Shown here: one piece after another, positions 21,553 through 33,178 of the stretch
How the letters are laid out: each line of letters opens with the position of its first letter
How positions within the stretch are numbered: the stretch's first letter is position 1
Assembly: GCF_002127325.2 (NCBI RefSeq)
Contig: NC_035448.2
Span: 85,270,087-85,334,086, forward strand
DNA from: Helianthus annuus
Taxonomy: Eukaryota; Streptophyta; Magnoliopsida; Asterales; Asteraceae
Direction: 5' to 3'
Length of the DNA: 64,000 bases
Program-made: the position numbers and the translations under genes
The notes under the pieces: generated by a model
What the model saw: the letters and a program-made list of their open reading frames with translations, nothing else
The model's database searches: none
What the model was told of the DNA's origin: nothing

Positions 21553-23196
21553 TCATTTGAAAGTAGAGAGTCGAGGAAGCTTGTCGCGCAAGTAATACAA
21601 CCGTGCTCTGCGGACTTTCCTGTGCTTCACCACTTTTATTTCCTTGATGTTTGGAGAATATCTGTACAAGGATGGCAAGACATTCATACATGCATACATC
21701 ATACTATACATATACATATATGTATACAGGTCGGTTATTGTACAAATTGCCTTAACGTACGCTGCGCACGAGATGCAGTATCAACATGCGATTTTTTTTT
21801 TTTTTGAACATGCGAGATTTATTTTGGCATACACACTAAGATGAAACATGAAATTGCAAAGATCCCTTTTTGGCATTAAGATCAATTTATTTGCCTCAAC
21901 TACCAATCATCCCAATAATCATCATTTCAAAAAAAACACTCGACCCACAAGTTTTATGCCAATTTAGAATTTAGAACTTATATCAGATAAAGGTGCTAAT
22001 CTCGACCCGTTTACCTATAAACGAGTTAGATTTGGTATATATTTTATCTGTTATCTTAAAACAGTAAAATGTTTTAAGATATAAATTTGGTAGAAAGAAA
22101 ATAGATCAAGCAAGCGAGTTTAAAGTCTTGTGAAGTGTATCCCAAGGCTTTAAAACCCTCTCTAGTTCAATTAACAAAAGTCGATTTCTTTTTGAGATAA
22201 TATGGATTGGAACTTACATAGGGAACACAATTTCGACCCCAACTCCAGCAATGATCCTTCGAATACGAATTGTGGTGTGGATACCGGCATTTTGTTTTGA
22301 GATTACAATACCCTTATATATAGACAACCGACGCCTGTTCTCGGGCACTTCCTACAAAATGAAATTACATTCCCGTGTCACAAATTCACACCCTTTTTGT
22401 ATTATATAAATCCAGAAAACATTCAACAGCAAAGTAACTTACCAATTTGATTTCAACAATGTCTCCGGTTCTAAGGTCAGGAACTGGCCTTGAAGTATCT
22501 GAAGCTTCAATGGCTTGCTTGTTTAGAATCTAAAAACAAAAATGGATAGCTTTCTATCAATTTTAGTATCAAAAATCCGAATGCAGTCTTAAAAATTCCA
22601 AATTTGAATAACCCGAAAACCCATCTGATGAACAACCCTGTTTCTAGGCCCTAAATGCATTTTGGAAAATATGCATCTCCAACAAGTAGTTATCAGTTTT
22701 CACATAATGCAGTGAAGAAATTGCAACCCATGTAGTAATTGCTATTAAACTAATCGTCAATTGAAAGTTCCCCAAAAAAACTGGAATCAGAAACCCTAGG
22801 TGAATGAATGATACCCCCATGATATCGCCAAGCTTTACAATAGGTTTCTTAGGTGGCTTCTCTTCAACAACCTCCTCTTCTTCCTTCAGCGCTTCATCTT
22901 CAGCAGCTTCTTCTGCTGCTGCGGCAACACTAGCGGCCTCAGCCTCAGGCTCCGCTCTAACCACAAAAGAATTGCGATTACGGATTCCAGAAGTGAAGCG
23001 ACATCCTGATGAAGCAGAAGCTGAGTGGAATGGTGGTAGAAAGGAGGAAACCGCCGCGAGTCTCTTGGATTGAAATTTTGTGGGTATCATATACAGTGCC
23101 TGCAAATTTCAGTCTCAACAATTGAAAGAGAATAATGTATGAGTGAGACAGAAGAGGAGGATTTGGATTTACCTGAGGAACAGCGATGGAAGCCAT
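21553..23196 (-). CDS. RPL19: Chloroplast ribosomal protein bL19c (5 exons, 212 aa)
   Basis: Exons on the minus strand are 23196-23173, 23099-22815, 22529-22443, 22351-22218 and 21661-21553; all four introns are GT-AG and phases fit (0, 0, 0, 2). The N-terminus MASIAVPQ plus the serine/arginine-rich stretch [20 protein letters not shown] is a chloroplast transit peptide. An acidic linker ([14 protein letters not shown]) follows. The bL19 core follows: [77 protein letters not shown] and the C-terminal [15 protein letters not shown]. It is part of the large subunit of the plastid ribosome, near the interface with the small subunit. All conserved blocks are present with no stop or frameshift, so the gene looks functional. 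The 153-codon open frame covering exon 2 reads on into intron 2 and is not the true protein end. Confidence 0.95.
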
Positions 23197-23397
23197 GGTT
23201 GAAATCTGGGAGTACAGGCTTCAAGGAGGAGGAGGCGTCTTATCTGAAGATAGGATAGGATCCTGGAGCGGTTATATGGCGGGTTGGATCCGATTTGTTT
23301 TCTTTTTCATGTTTATCTTTTAAATTGGGTCGGTAATTCATGTATCGGCTTCGGATGTTCGTATACAACTTGCAACATTCTTATCTTCACACTAAAT

Positions 23398-24073
23398 TAG
23401 GGCTCTAAACGAACCGAACGAACACGAACAAGGTCTTGTTCGTGTTCGTTCGTTAAGGAAATAAATGTGTTCACGAACGGTTCATGAATACTTACCGAAC
23501 GGAATTTTATGTTCGTGTTCGTTCATTAAGGAAATGAGCGTGTTCGCGAACGGTTCACGAACACAAACAAACGCAAATAAATTTGGCGAACGCGACGAAG
23601 GATAAAGATAGATGGCCCAGAGAGTAGCACTCGAACTTGAAACTCGTATTGTGGAACGAAGGTCGATCGTATTCGCCGATGTAAATAATGAAAAATGAAA
23701 GAGAAATGATGCATAAACTGAAAGTGGGTTTCCTAGTTTAATTGTTAGAGTAATAAAATAAATAAAAGTTTAATAATATAAAAAGTACAAATACAATATA
23801 AGAAAGTACAAAGATCTTCAATTAAAACACAAACATACGAACATAAACGAACGCAAATCAACGAATGTTCACGAACACGTTCACGAACACCTTACCGAAC
23901 GTTCACGAACACAATCTAACGAACGAGACCTCTGTTCATGTTCGTTCATTTAACTAATCGAACGAAATTTCTTATTTATATTCGTTCGTTTATTAAACGA
24001 ACGAACATAAACGAACTTCCCGCCAAACGGTTCACGAATTGTTCGCTGAACGTTCGGTTCGTTTACAGCCCTA
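23398..24073. mobile_element. hAT-type MITE rich in CGAAC (676 bp)
   Basis: Terminal inverted repeats are TAGGGCTCTAAACGAACCGA (left) and the complement of TCGGTTCGTTTACAGCCCTA (right). The flanks CACTAAAT (23390-23397) and CAGTCAAT (24074-24081) match at 6 of 8 bases, as expected for an old 8-bp hAT duplication. The interior repeats GTTCACGAACAC and GAACGAAC in both orientations. No transposase is present. Confidence 0.75.
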
Positions 24074-24354
24074 CAGTCAATTGTTCTAAAGTTATATTAG
24101 TCATATTTAAGACTTTAATATTCGTAACAACCTAATATTTCTCCTGTTGTCACCTATGAGACTTGCATAAGAATAACACAACTAAACTAAGCAAATGAAA
24201 CTTGTAATCTTTTATATACTTGACTGGTCACTAGTCACAATTAAAAGATTACCATATGCAAAAATAGAAAAGAGAAAAATATGAAGAACAATCTGTATTA
24301 TGAGAGGAAGAGAGAGGGTTTTCACGCGTCAACGCATGTAGAAAAACCGAATGT

Positions 24355-24870
24355 TTATGAACTGTTTGTGAATTTGGTCATCATATTCAGAAAGCGACTG
24401 ATATGACCGAAAAGACTTTCTCCACGAATTCCACCAAACATGTCGTATTCTTTTTGCACCATGTCTCTTTTGTTCTGAATCAGCTCTTCATTTCCCTCGT
24501 AGTAGTCAATCAAAGCTAGCCAGAGCTCGTTTGCAGTGGTGTATTCTTCAAACATGTTACAGTCATCAGTTGACAAAGCCATGGTTAAAGCAGCATGTGC
24601 ACGACGGTCTCGTTGGATTAGGGCTTTGTCTTCTTCAGTGTAGGTTGTGGGGTCGGTGTTAGCAACTATCACATTTCCTCGAACCACCGTTGGTACGTGG
24701 GGTCCAACGGTGATGGAAATCCATTGATTGTAGTTAGTGTATTCGAAGAACGATTTGATGCGATTCTTCCAAGTACCAAAATCAGCCGATCCTTTCAGTT
24801 TTGGTGGTCTTGTAGCAGTTCCGGTCTCAAGTTCAACTTGAGCGATTGGGTTCAATTGATTCAAAGACAT
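24355..24870 (-). pseudogene. Ty1-copia gag fragment (UBN2-type)
   Basis: The frame starts MSLNQLNPIAQVELETGT and has 171 codons. Blocks PPKLKGSADFGTWKNRIKSF, HAALTMALSTDDCNMFEEY and ANELWLALIDYYEG are those of plant copia gag proteins of the UBN2 group. It stops at 24355 after FTNSS with no zinc knuckle, protease, integrase or reverse transcriptase beyond, so the element is truncated. Its leader, primer site and 5' LTR lie at 29142-29613, on the far side of a solo LTR that split it. Gag would coat the RNA genome in the particle. Confidence 0.75.
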
Positions 24871-25346
24871 TTTGATTGGTTTTAGACTTAAATTTGCTGA
24901 TCAGACAACAATTTCGCTGGCAGATGATTCTGAGTACAATTACGCCGGAAATACACACAATTTCGCCGAAGACTTGACTTGAAACACAAGGACCAAGACA
25001 ACTTCGCCGGAAACATATCAGGTGCAAGAACAACTTCACTGATGAACCAACTTCGCTGATGAGATCGTTGAACCTGTACGAGCGAAATAAGCTAATTCCG
25101 CTGGACAAACAACAAACACGTTAGTTTGGCTAATTTCGTCGATCACCGTGATAAAAAAACGTTGTGGTTCTTTATCACTGTCCTAGAAGTCGCCTTCGAT
25201 AAATTCTCAAATTCTCTGATGGGTCAAAAACACTATTTCGCCGGTAATCAACCAACTACGCTTGTACGTAATCGGCGTAGTTGTTAATTATGCGATATTC
25301 AAAATAATTTCGCTACTTTCAAAATTATCTACGCTAACCAGGGTTT
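24871..25346 (-). mobile_element. Leader of the copia gag fragment
   Basis: This non-coding stretch between gag and the solo LTR repeats the phrase TTCGCCGG / TTCGCTGA about ten times, probably a decayed short repeat. No host gene is seen. Confidence 0.4.
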
Positions 25347-27370
25347 TAACATGTAACATCCAAAATTTTTACTAACCTATATTTTTTTATGGGAATTAAC
25401 GGGATTTGCGAGCTACAAGACGATGCATGATTTTAGACGCGACGGTCCTGTTATGTTAGAACCTGAAGTGGTGTTGTGTGAAAAAAAAATGAAACTATAA
25501 ATGTTAGTTTGGGAACAAGATTATTTGTTATGATAAATGGAGGGTCGTAGAGTAACTATGGTATTAATTCTCCCATATAAAACCCTATGATCGCTATAAC
25601 TTCTGATGATCACAATCAAAACCCTAGAGTCGCACACATGCGCCATTGACGAGGCTTCCTTGCTCGTCAAACACAACCATGTAAGATCTGAAGGATTTAA
25701 AGCGTATTCTTCATACTCACGGGCTACTTCCACCATCGATGCTTGCATGTTCAACCGTAGTGCCGTTCCGGGGGCTCGGTAATGATTTTGTGGCGACTTT
25801 CGGTTTAGACGCGGTGGCAAGCGGAGTCTACAACGGCAACTCAGGGTTCCTGGTCCTTCCACTGGTCACTTTTGAAACTCGGTTTCGAGGCGTTAGTTCA
25901 CACACCCAAGGTATACCTTCGTTCATGTATGTACGTTTAGATGGGGCTTGGATCAGTTGAAAACTTCTCCAATCACGATCATTGTTGGGTTCAGTTTAAT
26001 GTGTGTAATAAGATGGTCATCAAATCAGGTTGTGTGGGTACATGTATGGTTAAATAATGGGTGAGTTTTGCATGGGAAGTTGACTAGTCCGTGAACCTTA
26101 TATGTCTCCCATAATCGACCAGTAGATGTCATAGGTATGATTGGTTGTTTTTCTCTATGGTTAATTTTTACTAGTGATCTTAATGTGTTTCGCATGGGAT
26201 ACCAAGAAGGGTGCGGTTCCGAGACGGGTATGGATACGGATGGGTGATGATAATGTTTTGGTTTGGGACCTATGAAAGGAGGGTTTGGGGATGACAAGAT
26301 TGTAAACCGTACTGTGAATGATGTTGGGCATTTTAATTTTATGCAAAGGGTGTTTGCTCTAGTGGTTCGAATTTCGATAGAGAATTTGCAAGTGATATTG
26401 ATGCTTGGTTATGAGGATTTGATAACTTAATTAGGAGGCTTTGATTGGTAGAATTTATTGATATGGATATATGTGTGCATGAACGGGGAATGTAAATTCT
26501 GTTGGGTGTAACGGAGAATTAAACAAAGTGGATTTGGATAGTAGAGTGTTAGGGTATTGGTTTGATGAGGAATATGAAACAATATTGGTGCATGAGATAT
26601 GGAGTTTTAATTTGAGTTTGACTTGAGTAAACGGAACTGCCTTGGTTGTGCATGTGTGTGTTTCATTTATGAAAATCAAATTAGAGTAGGTTAGAGGTTT
26701 GCATGTCAATATTCGGCTAGGTTGTGATGAAACAGTAATGGTTATGCATGCATGGTTATGGATGGAAGTTAGTGTGGTTGAGCTATGTGTGTGTCTGTGT
26801 GTGTGCTTGTAACGTACAGATGTGTGAATTGGTTATAGTAACCAAGTAAGCACACACCTTAATTAATTAAACACACACATACACCTTAATTCTCTCACCT
26901 AAACTTTTTAAGAATTTAGTTTGCGAGCACCGATCGGGCTGTACTATGTTATCTTGTGTGAGTATCTGTAAGGTTTTAGTGACCTTATCCGCATGGCGAC
27001 ATGTTCGTATCGAGTACACATTTGCGGGACTCCGGCTACGGATGGAAAGCTTCGCAACCAGTGAGTTCTTGAGCCCACTCTTTTAAATGCTTTTAAATCT
27101 TTCGGGCTAATGTGCATGCTAAACTGGTATGATTTTTTTTTCATGAAGCAAGTTGTGAAGTTCTTTTTACATATTTATAAAGTTCATTTTTACTCGTATG
27201 CCTTTTAAGCATGAATTGTGAGTAGGGTTATATGTTTTTATATACATATTCGTGTGAAGAAAATTATTGATCAGAATAATATATATACTCATATTTATAT
27301 ATGGTTACATATATATATAAGAAAAAATTTATATAGATATATTGTTATATAAATACTCGAGTTTATGAGG

Positions 27371-27372
<2 letters not shown>

Positions 27373-27409
<37 letters not shown>

Positions 27410-27645
27410 TAAAGTATAATGTACATCAGGGCTTAACCTACATTAACATACATGACAAAAAATATAACGTGCGTTATTATCATAGAACGTGCGTGATTAT
27501 AGTCCCATGCGTGATTATGTGGTCCCATGCGTGATTATGTGGTCCCATGTGTGATTATGTGGTCCCATGCGTGATTATACCCCTGATCCAACGGTTACCA
27601 TTGTCTCCTACGTGATGTATGATAAGGCTTTTTGTATGTTAACCT

Positions 27646-27700
<55 letters not shown>
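27373..27700. repeat. TA-flanked insert with a 20-bp tandem repeat
   Basis: (TA)n runs at about 27373-27406 and 27648-27698 flank ~240 bp. Inside, GCGTGATTATGTGGTCCCAT is repeated from 27491 to 27578 (one 18-bp unit, three 20-bp units, one partial). TTAACATACA-type motifs near both ends face each other. It is likely a small DNA transposon or Helitron-like insert. Confidence 0.65.
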
Positions 27701-27703
<3 letters not shown>

Positions 27704-27949
27704 GAGGTGTGTAGGTACGAAGGTACATGTATGATGGTTGAAGTATATATACACACGTATGTATTTAAGTGTAAGTTCATGATGCCTTTATTTAATGTCT
27801 TAAAGTTTAAGGGCATATAGGCATGCTGGATGTATTAAATTGTTGATAAACTTCTAAGATGTTTGTATAGTTACTTTGAATCTGCATATTAACTATACAT
27901 GAGGATTATTTGCTTGCTCAATTTATGTGCTAGCGTGTGATGTGTTGGG

Positions 27950-28430
27950 TCATGCCACAGCCAGGTCGAACAGAGGAAGTCCCCTAGCAGTTAACCTGTC
28001 CTTGGGGCAAGAGGAAGTCCCTTAGCGGTTTACCCACTCTTGGGCAAGAGGAGAAGAAAAATTCCTTTATCCCTTACTTTGTGTTTGGGATTTAAGGTGA
28101 GATCTGAGTTTTGTGTTTGACCCATTAAAGATGAATTTGTAGATAAAATAAATACATTTATTTATGATCATGATGTAATTTGTTATATTGCATTAATCGG
28201 TATGGGAATATGAATGTGTAGGTTTTGGGTCTTGCCATGACTGGGTCGAAAAGTCCCCTAACTGTTTAGTTGACTTATGTGGGCAGAAGTAGTCCTCACA
28301 GCTTAAGAGTCCTTGGGGCAGAGGAAGTCCCCTAACCGTATCTATCTGTCTTGGTGGGAAGACCCCTCACAGTTTAGAGGTCCTTAGGGCAAAAAGGGTC
28401 CTTTTTCCTTACTTTGTGTTTGGCTTTAAA
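27950..28430. repeat. Diverged repeats of an AGGAAGTCCCC phrase in LTR F3
   Basis: GAGGAAGTCCCCTA / GAAGTCCCTTAGCGGTTTA and TCCTTGGGGCA phrases recur about five times, giving a loose internal array in the downstream half of the LTR. Confidence 0.5.
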
Positions 28431-29141
28431 GGTCGAGGAGACCCATTGTTACGTGCTTAACCCATTCGAACGGATGTTTAAAGTTATCTTAAAGAATGTT
28501 CTTAGGAAGTTGATGTTTATTTAAGACGATGTGATGAAAATGTTTTACAACTATTTTATTGTATTACAATATTAAAAACTTGAATTCACTCAGACTAGCT
28601 GACTTTTGCATGCATGTTAGATTGATTTCAGGAGGAGCTGGATGAAAGATGACCTCTTGGATGTTGCATGAAGTTACCCGACATTTGAAGATGGCATTTC
28701 TAGTTGAAGACCATGTTTTAAATAAATAATTTTTAAACATTAAAAAATTTGTATTTTTAGTTTGGATATTTCCCATGTTTTAGGAATTTGACTTAAACGT
28801 TTTCCGCTGCGTATTCTTCAAATTAAGAAGATAATTATAATGATAAGACTTAAATTTTTCCAAGTGTTTGAACTTTTTATGCAACGATGTCCCAACTGTG
28901 AGACACCCGGATTTTGGGGTCTTACATAACACGAACAAAAACCCTCTAATCACCCAAAAACCATGTTTCTTTGTATCAAAATGTCCAAAATGATTACTTA
29001 ATCACCGATTAACAAAAACCTATCGATTAAACACACCAAATCAAGCCATTTTAATCCCAAAAATTTGAAAACCTTGAAACTTCTGAAAAACCTTCAAAAC
29101 TTGAAGAATCTTAACAAAAACACAACAATCAAGAGCATTAA

Positions 29142-29154
29142 GGCTCTGATACCA
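29142..29154 (-). promoter_or_regulatory. Primer-binding site (initiator Met tRNA) of the copia remnant
   Basis: On the minus strand this reads TGGTATCAGAGCC, complementary to the 3' end of plant initiator methionine tRNA. It follows the LTR end after three bases (ATT), the normal arrangement for copia elements. Confidence 0.85.
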
Positions 29155-29157
29155 AAT

Positions 29158-29613
29158 TGTAGATCCCAATATCAATCCGGATCACAGTGGTTGATTGTTT
29201 TAATCCAAAACACCTATTGATTAGGTGTTTGAACTTGAGAAAGTTAAGAGAAATCAAAAGATGAAGATGAAGCTAATGGTTTGATGATTAACAACAAGTG
29301 TTGTATGATTCCAATCAAGTAAGAACACAATTAGGCACCTGGAAATCTGATGAGCACAATCACAATATTCAAAGAGTAACAACATAAGGTTTCACCAAAA
29401 ACTAGCCAAAAGCTTGGGCTAGGGTTTCATTGCATACATATATATAGTTACTGACCTGCCAGCGTATTTATAAATACGATGGCATATTAAATACGCCATG
29501 TCAGAACTTCAATTACAAAATATTACAACTTTGACCCCTAGACTTCTAGAAAGCTACAATAACATATCAAAACCAATCCAGAACAAGTATCAACGATCTC
29601 AAATGGTCTAACA
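29158..29613 (-). mobile_element. 5' LTR of the UBN2-gag copia remnant (456 bp)
   Basis: On the plus strand it starts TGTAGATCCC next to the primer site and ends near GGTCTAACA. The matching 3' LTR and most of the element are missing. The right limit is inferred from the TG...CA rule and the adjacent insertion. Confidence 0.65.
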
Positions 29614-29616
29614 AAA

Positions 29617-30152
29617 TGTTAATGTCCTCGCGAAACATTAACGATTTAAATTTCCTTCAATTTACAGAATACATTTTCAAGTACATTTTACAATTACATA
29701 CCATGATTCTTACAACTATTACTCATATGTTTTACACAAAACTGCATGAATTCACACCAACTTTTGTTGACGATTTTCAAAATTTACATGTATTTCAGGA
29801 AACTAAGTGGATGCGCGCACGGTCTCTTTGCTCAAGAATGTTGTTTATGTTTCAAGTTATCATGTGTTTATGCTCCGTTACCACTTTTGATGAATTTGTT
29901 CATTATATCCCGCCTCCTTACGGTGATGTAGTGAACAAAACCTTGATCTTTGTTTTAAAATGAATTTGTAAACTTTTCAAACAATTATCTCATGTTGTGA
30001 TGTAAACTTAAACTTAACTTTTGTTTAGAATGTTAAACTATGAATGACAATATGGAGTTATTTTATATTCAAGTAGAATGTTTACTTATCGTATGCAATG
30101 AGAACCTTTCAGGATCACACCTCGTGCTTCCGCCTTAAAAAGGGGTATGACA
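29617..30152 (+). mobile_element. Probable solo LTR (536 bp)
   Basis: It begins TGTTAATGTCCTCGCG and ends GGGGTATGACA. The flanks CAAAA (29612-29616) and CAAGA (30153-30157) match at 4 of 5 bases. The frame at 29616-29963 shows no domain. Its first 20 bases also occur at 3404. Confidence 0.6.
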
Positions 30153-30157
30153 CAAGA

Positions 30158-31051
30158 TTAGTAGTCAACATGTGTTTATTTTTTACTGATTCTTGGTTTT
30201 TCTAATTTTTGTGACAAGATCATTTAGCTCCTAAAACAAATTAACTTAATAACTTAATATGACTAAACTAATCTAATCTAATCTAACTTAACTTGTCCGA
30301 GTGTGCATACGATTTCTAGTACCTTTGATCAGATCTGGTGTAAGTTTCTGTATTGAACCAAATCTTACTAGGGGTTTTCTTGTATAGAACCAAATTCGTG
30401 TGACAAGTTTTTGGTATTGAACCAGATCTTGGGGTGACAAAAAGCTTATGATATTACATCAATATCATTAGGGAGGCTTATTGTAATGTACCAGATCCAA
30501 TTGAGGGGTAAAAGTTAATACAATTGAGGGGTAAAAGTTAATACAGGTTAATTAAGGGGGTTGGGTAATCCCACAACATAGTGAAACCGACGAGATTGTT
30601 ACTAAGTACGTATATCTGTTGGACCCAAACAGAAACCATGACTATAGTGATGCATGAGGTAACAAAATCAAAGGAAGATCTATTTTGTTTATTCGGTAAC
30701 TTAATTAATTTGGAAGTTAATCGCCTCAGTCATTAAAAGATCCTAACCGGAGACCTTTGTATAGCTTGGAATAACACAAACTAATAAAGTTATAATAAAG
30801 ATAATAAAACCAAGAGGGCCTTAAAACCAATTTTATTGTGACATATTGTGGTAAAATTAAGAATTAATTGAGTTAAAGATAAATAAAAAGATTTAGATAT
30901 TTTCCACACTAGTAAAATTAACTAAACTAAATAAAAGACTTATCGAAAAGTCCATCTATTACTATTTAGTCTATTCCATTTATAAATAAAATTGGTCAAA
31001 ATAATAATGGAAGGTTGAGTAGGGGAAGCGTATTCTTGGACGATACTTGGC
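30158..31051. other. Intergenic; a 23-bp direct duplication, no gene
   Basis: CAATTGAGGGGTAAAAGTTA is repeated back to back near 30497-30545, and a CTAAT pentamer run lies near 30269-30290. No coding domain was recognised. Confidence 0.5.
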
Positions 31052-31056
31052 TCTTA

Positions 31057-32844
31057 TGTAACACCCCAAAATATGCTATTCATTTACTTATTTTACTAAA
31101 GGTGTATAAATTGTAATAATTAACCAAGTCAAAAGATTTTGGTAATTAGTTAACTAGAAAGAAAACTAGTGTGATAACTATCCACACTTATAACCCTAGG
31201 GACTAAAGTTGTGATTGTGACAAAGTTTTAATAATAATAATAATGTAACAAAAACCAACACACTGGTGTGTTGGTGGGGATCGATCGAACAAGCAGGAGA
31301 GGGGGAGAAACCCTAGCTCAAGCAAAAACAAGCAATTGGATCTAAATTCTCAAGATAATCCAGTGCATGAGTCCATAAATCTGAATAACTAACCTCAATT
31401 TCGTAAGTGGTAAGCTTGATTTTCTGAATCTATGATTTTTAGAATGAGGGGTTAGACCCAATCTCGATTCCTTGTAACAATTGTAATAAATCCGAGTTAA
31501 GATTGCTTTTTAGAACAGGAATCATGCTTGAAATTATGTTCTATGAAAAGTGTAGTTAAAACCCACTTTGTAAAGATTATGTTACTAATAGGAAATTCAT
31601 AAGGATTATGATCATGTGTTATTTGATATGTGAAATTGTTGTGATGCTCGAATGTTAGATAAACTGATTTTAGGATGGAAATTACATGAATTTAGGGGAA
31701 GGTGATCCTTGTGTTGTGATGAGCTAGTAGGAACATGCTTAGTAAACTTGTACCTTGTGCCTTATGTATGATGCTTACCAAGTGTTCGATGAAATGCCTA
31801 AAAGAAGAATGTATGTGGAAATAGTATAGTGAAACCACAAACTAAATGAAGTGAATGAATGTTCTAATGTAGGCATAAAGGAAGAAGGTACAAGCGCCAA
31901 GAAAACGGAAGGAGCACAAGATCGAGGTATGTTTCGTTTTATACGAATCTTTATTATATTTCCCATTTATATCAAATTTAATGTAAAAGCTATCCTTGTA
32001 TAACGAACGTGATAAAGTAGTAAGTAAGCGACAAATCCCTTGTGGATTTGGGAATGCTATTGAATGTGGTATTAAGCTATGCGTTTGATCGATTGAGATT
32101 CAATCGTGTCAAGCAAAGATGAATGCTATTCGTTCTAACGGATAGCTTGAATGCTATATTAAGGATGAAAGTCATAATCCGTTTTACGGATAGAAGAAAG
32201 AATGTGTATGCTTAACTCTCTATGAGAGTGTTTATGCTAAGCCCAATCAAACGGGTTGAATGTGTATGCTTAACTCTCTACGAGAGTGTTTATGCCAAAC
32301 CCAATTACACGGGTCGAATGAGTATGTCAAACTCTCTATGAGAGTGGTTATGCCTAACCCAATTATTGGGTTGTCGTATGCTTAAGAGTAAAAAGAAATA
32401 ATTGTTTTATATGGAAAAAGCTAAGACGTAAGGTTATGATTTTCTATGGCGATTACTAACTTTTTAAATTGTGGATGTCAATGTAGGTAAAGCACCTCTA
32501 TAGGCGATATGGAGATATGGAACGAGCACATGTTCAAACCTTATAATACCAAGCGCTTCCGCAACTTATATGCATGCTTTTGGGTTCTTGTTTTGTTACT
32601 TGGTTAAACTTTGTTGAATTGTTTTAGGTTTAAAAACTAGTTATTTTCGTTGGAATGGTTTTATGTAAAATAGGTCGTAGGTAAACGTTGTATGTTATGT
32701 CAAAACAGGGGGTATGTCCGCTTTACAAACGGGTCATGCCCAATTTTTGTAAAAATTTCTTTAAGTGTCAAAGTGGCATTTTAATTGTCCGAAAAATCTT
32801 GTTTATATAAGTAAACTATTATTCTGGAAAAAGCGGTCCTTACA
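31057..32844 (+). mobile_element. Solo LTR, family F4 (1788 bp)
   Basis: It begins TGTAACACCCC and ends GGTCCTTACA. The duplication TCTTA is perfect at 31052-31056 and 32845-32849. There is no coding sequence inside. Three tandem units of ~58-65 bp (about 32194-32375), each containing ACTCTCTATGAGAGTG, lie in the downstream half. Confidence 0.85.
32194..32375. repeat. Three tandem ~60-bp units with an inner palindrome
   Basis: Units start near 32194, 32259 and 32318. Each holds ACTCTC-TA(T/C)-GAGAGT, a 6-bp inverted repeat, followed by a CCCAAT...GGGTTG phrase that can also pair. Confidence 0.75.
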
Positions 32845-33037
32845 TCTTATCTAAACTATACTACATGTGATGTGTACACTGCTCGTTGTGTGTATTTAGT
32901 CAAAATAAAAATCATTTTCTATAAATTTAAAACTCTGGTAAAAATGTTCAAAATACGGATTAAAAATCACTACCTAAACATACACATCAATGACATCACA
33001 GTTATCAAAATTATCAACATAGAATTGCAACACTTAC

Positions 33038-33178
33038 ACAACACAAGAATCGTCGACTAGGATTTACACCCGTCTTTGAAATCCGATAGCAAGTAGCTAC
33101 GCCACAAAAGCAAATGACATCTGATACATCGTACCTCTGTGAGCTTGATTTTGAAGATGATGATGATTGTTGAGACAC
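33038..33178 (-). pseudogene. Decayed first exon of a GRF zinc-finger gene
   Basis: Forty-seven codons read VSQQSSSSSKSSSQRYDVSD, then VICFCGVATCYRISKT and NPSRRFLCC, directly followed by a GTAAGT donor at 33037. CFCG, the R-x-S-x-T-x-x-NP-x-RRF spacing and the next cysteine are hallmarks of the GRF zinc finger. The expected start codon is GTG here, and I could not find the second exon that should supply the last cysteine; a solo LTR lies just beyond at 31057-32844. It is probably a broken copy. The overlapping 146-codon frame (33057-33497) is a shadow. Confidence 0.55.

Larger units (their letters stand above)
25352..28926 (+). mobile_element. Solo LTR, family F3 (3575 bp)
   Basis: It begins TGTAACATCC and ends GGTCTTACA. 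The 5-bp duplication TAACA is perfect at 25347-25351 and 28927-28931. There is no internal coding region. Reading frames within (for example 25521-25862, 26455-26709) show no domain. A (TA)n-flanked insert with tandem repeats lies at about 27408-27650. It sits inside the leader of a minus-strand copia remnant. Confidence 0.85.

Noticed and set aside
22804..23073. 89-codon plus-strand ORF
   Set aside because: It is antisense to exon 2 of the chloroplast L19 gene; serine/alanine-rich content mirrors the acidic linker.
26025..26709. Minus-strand ORFs of 84-90 codons
   Set aside because: They lie inside the F3 solo LTR and show no domain; one is a low-complexity Thr/Ser/Pro frame.
29142..29154. 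tRNA-like sequence (also at 40522-40535)
   Set aside because: Only the ~13 bases complementary to tRNA-Met are present, directly next to LTRs; these are primer sites, not tRNA genes.
29616..29963. 115-codon ORF
   Set aside because: It lies inside a putative solo LTR and shows no domain.
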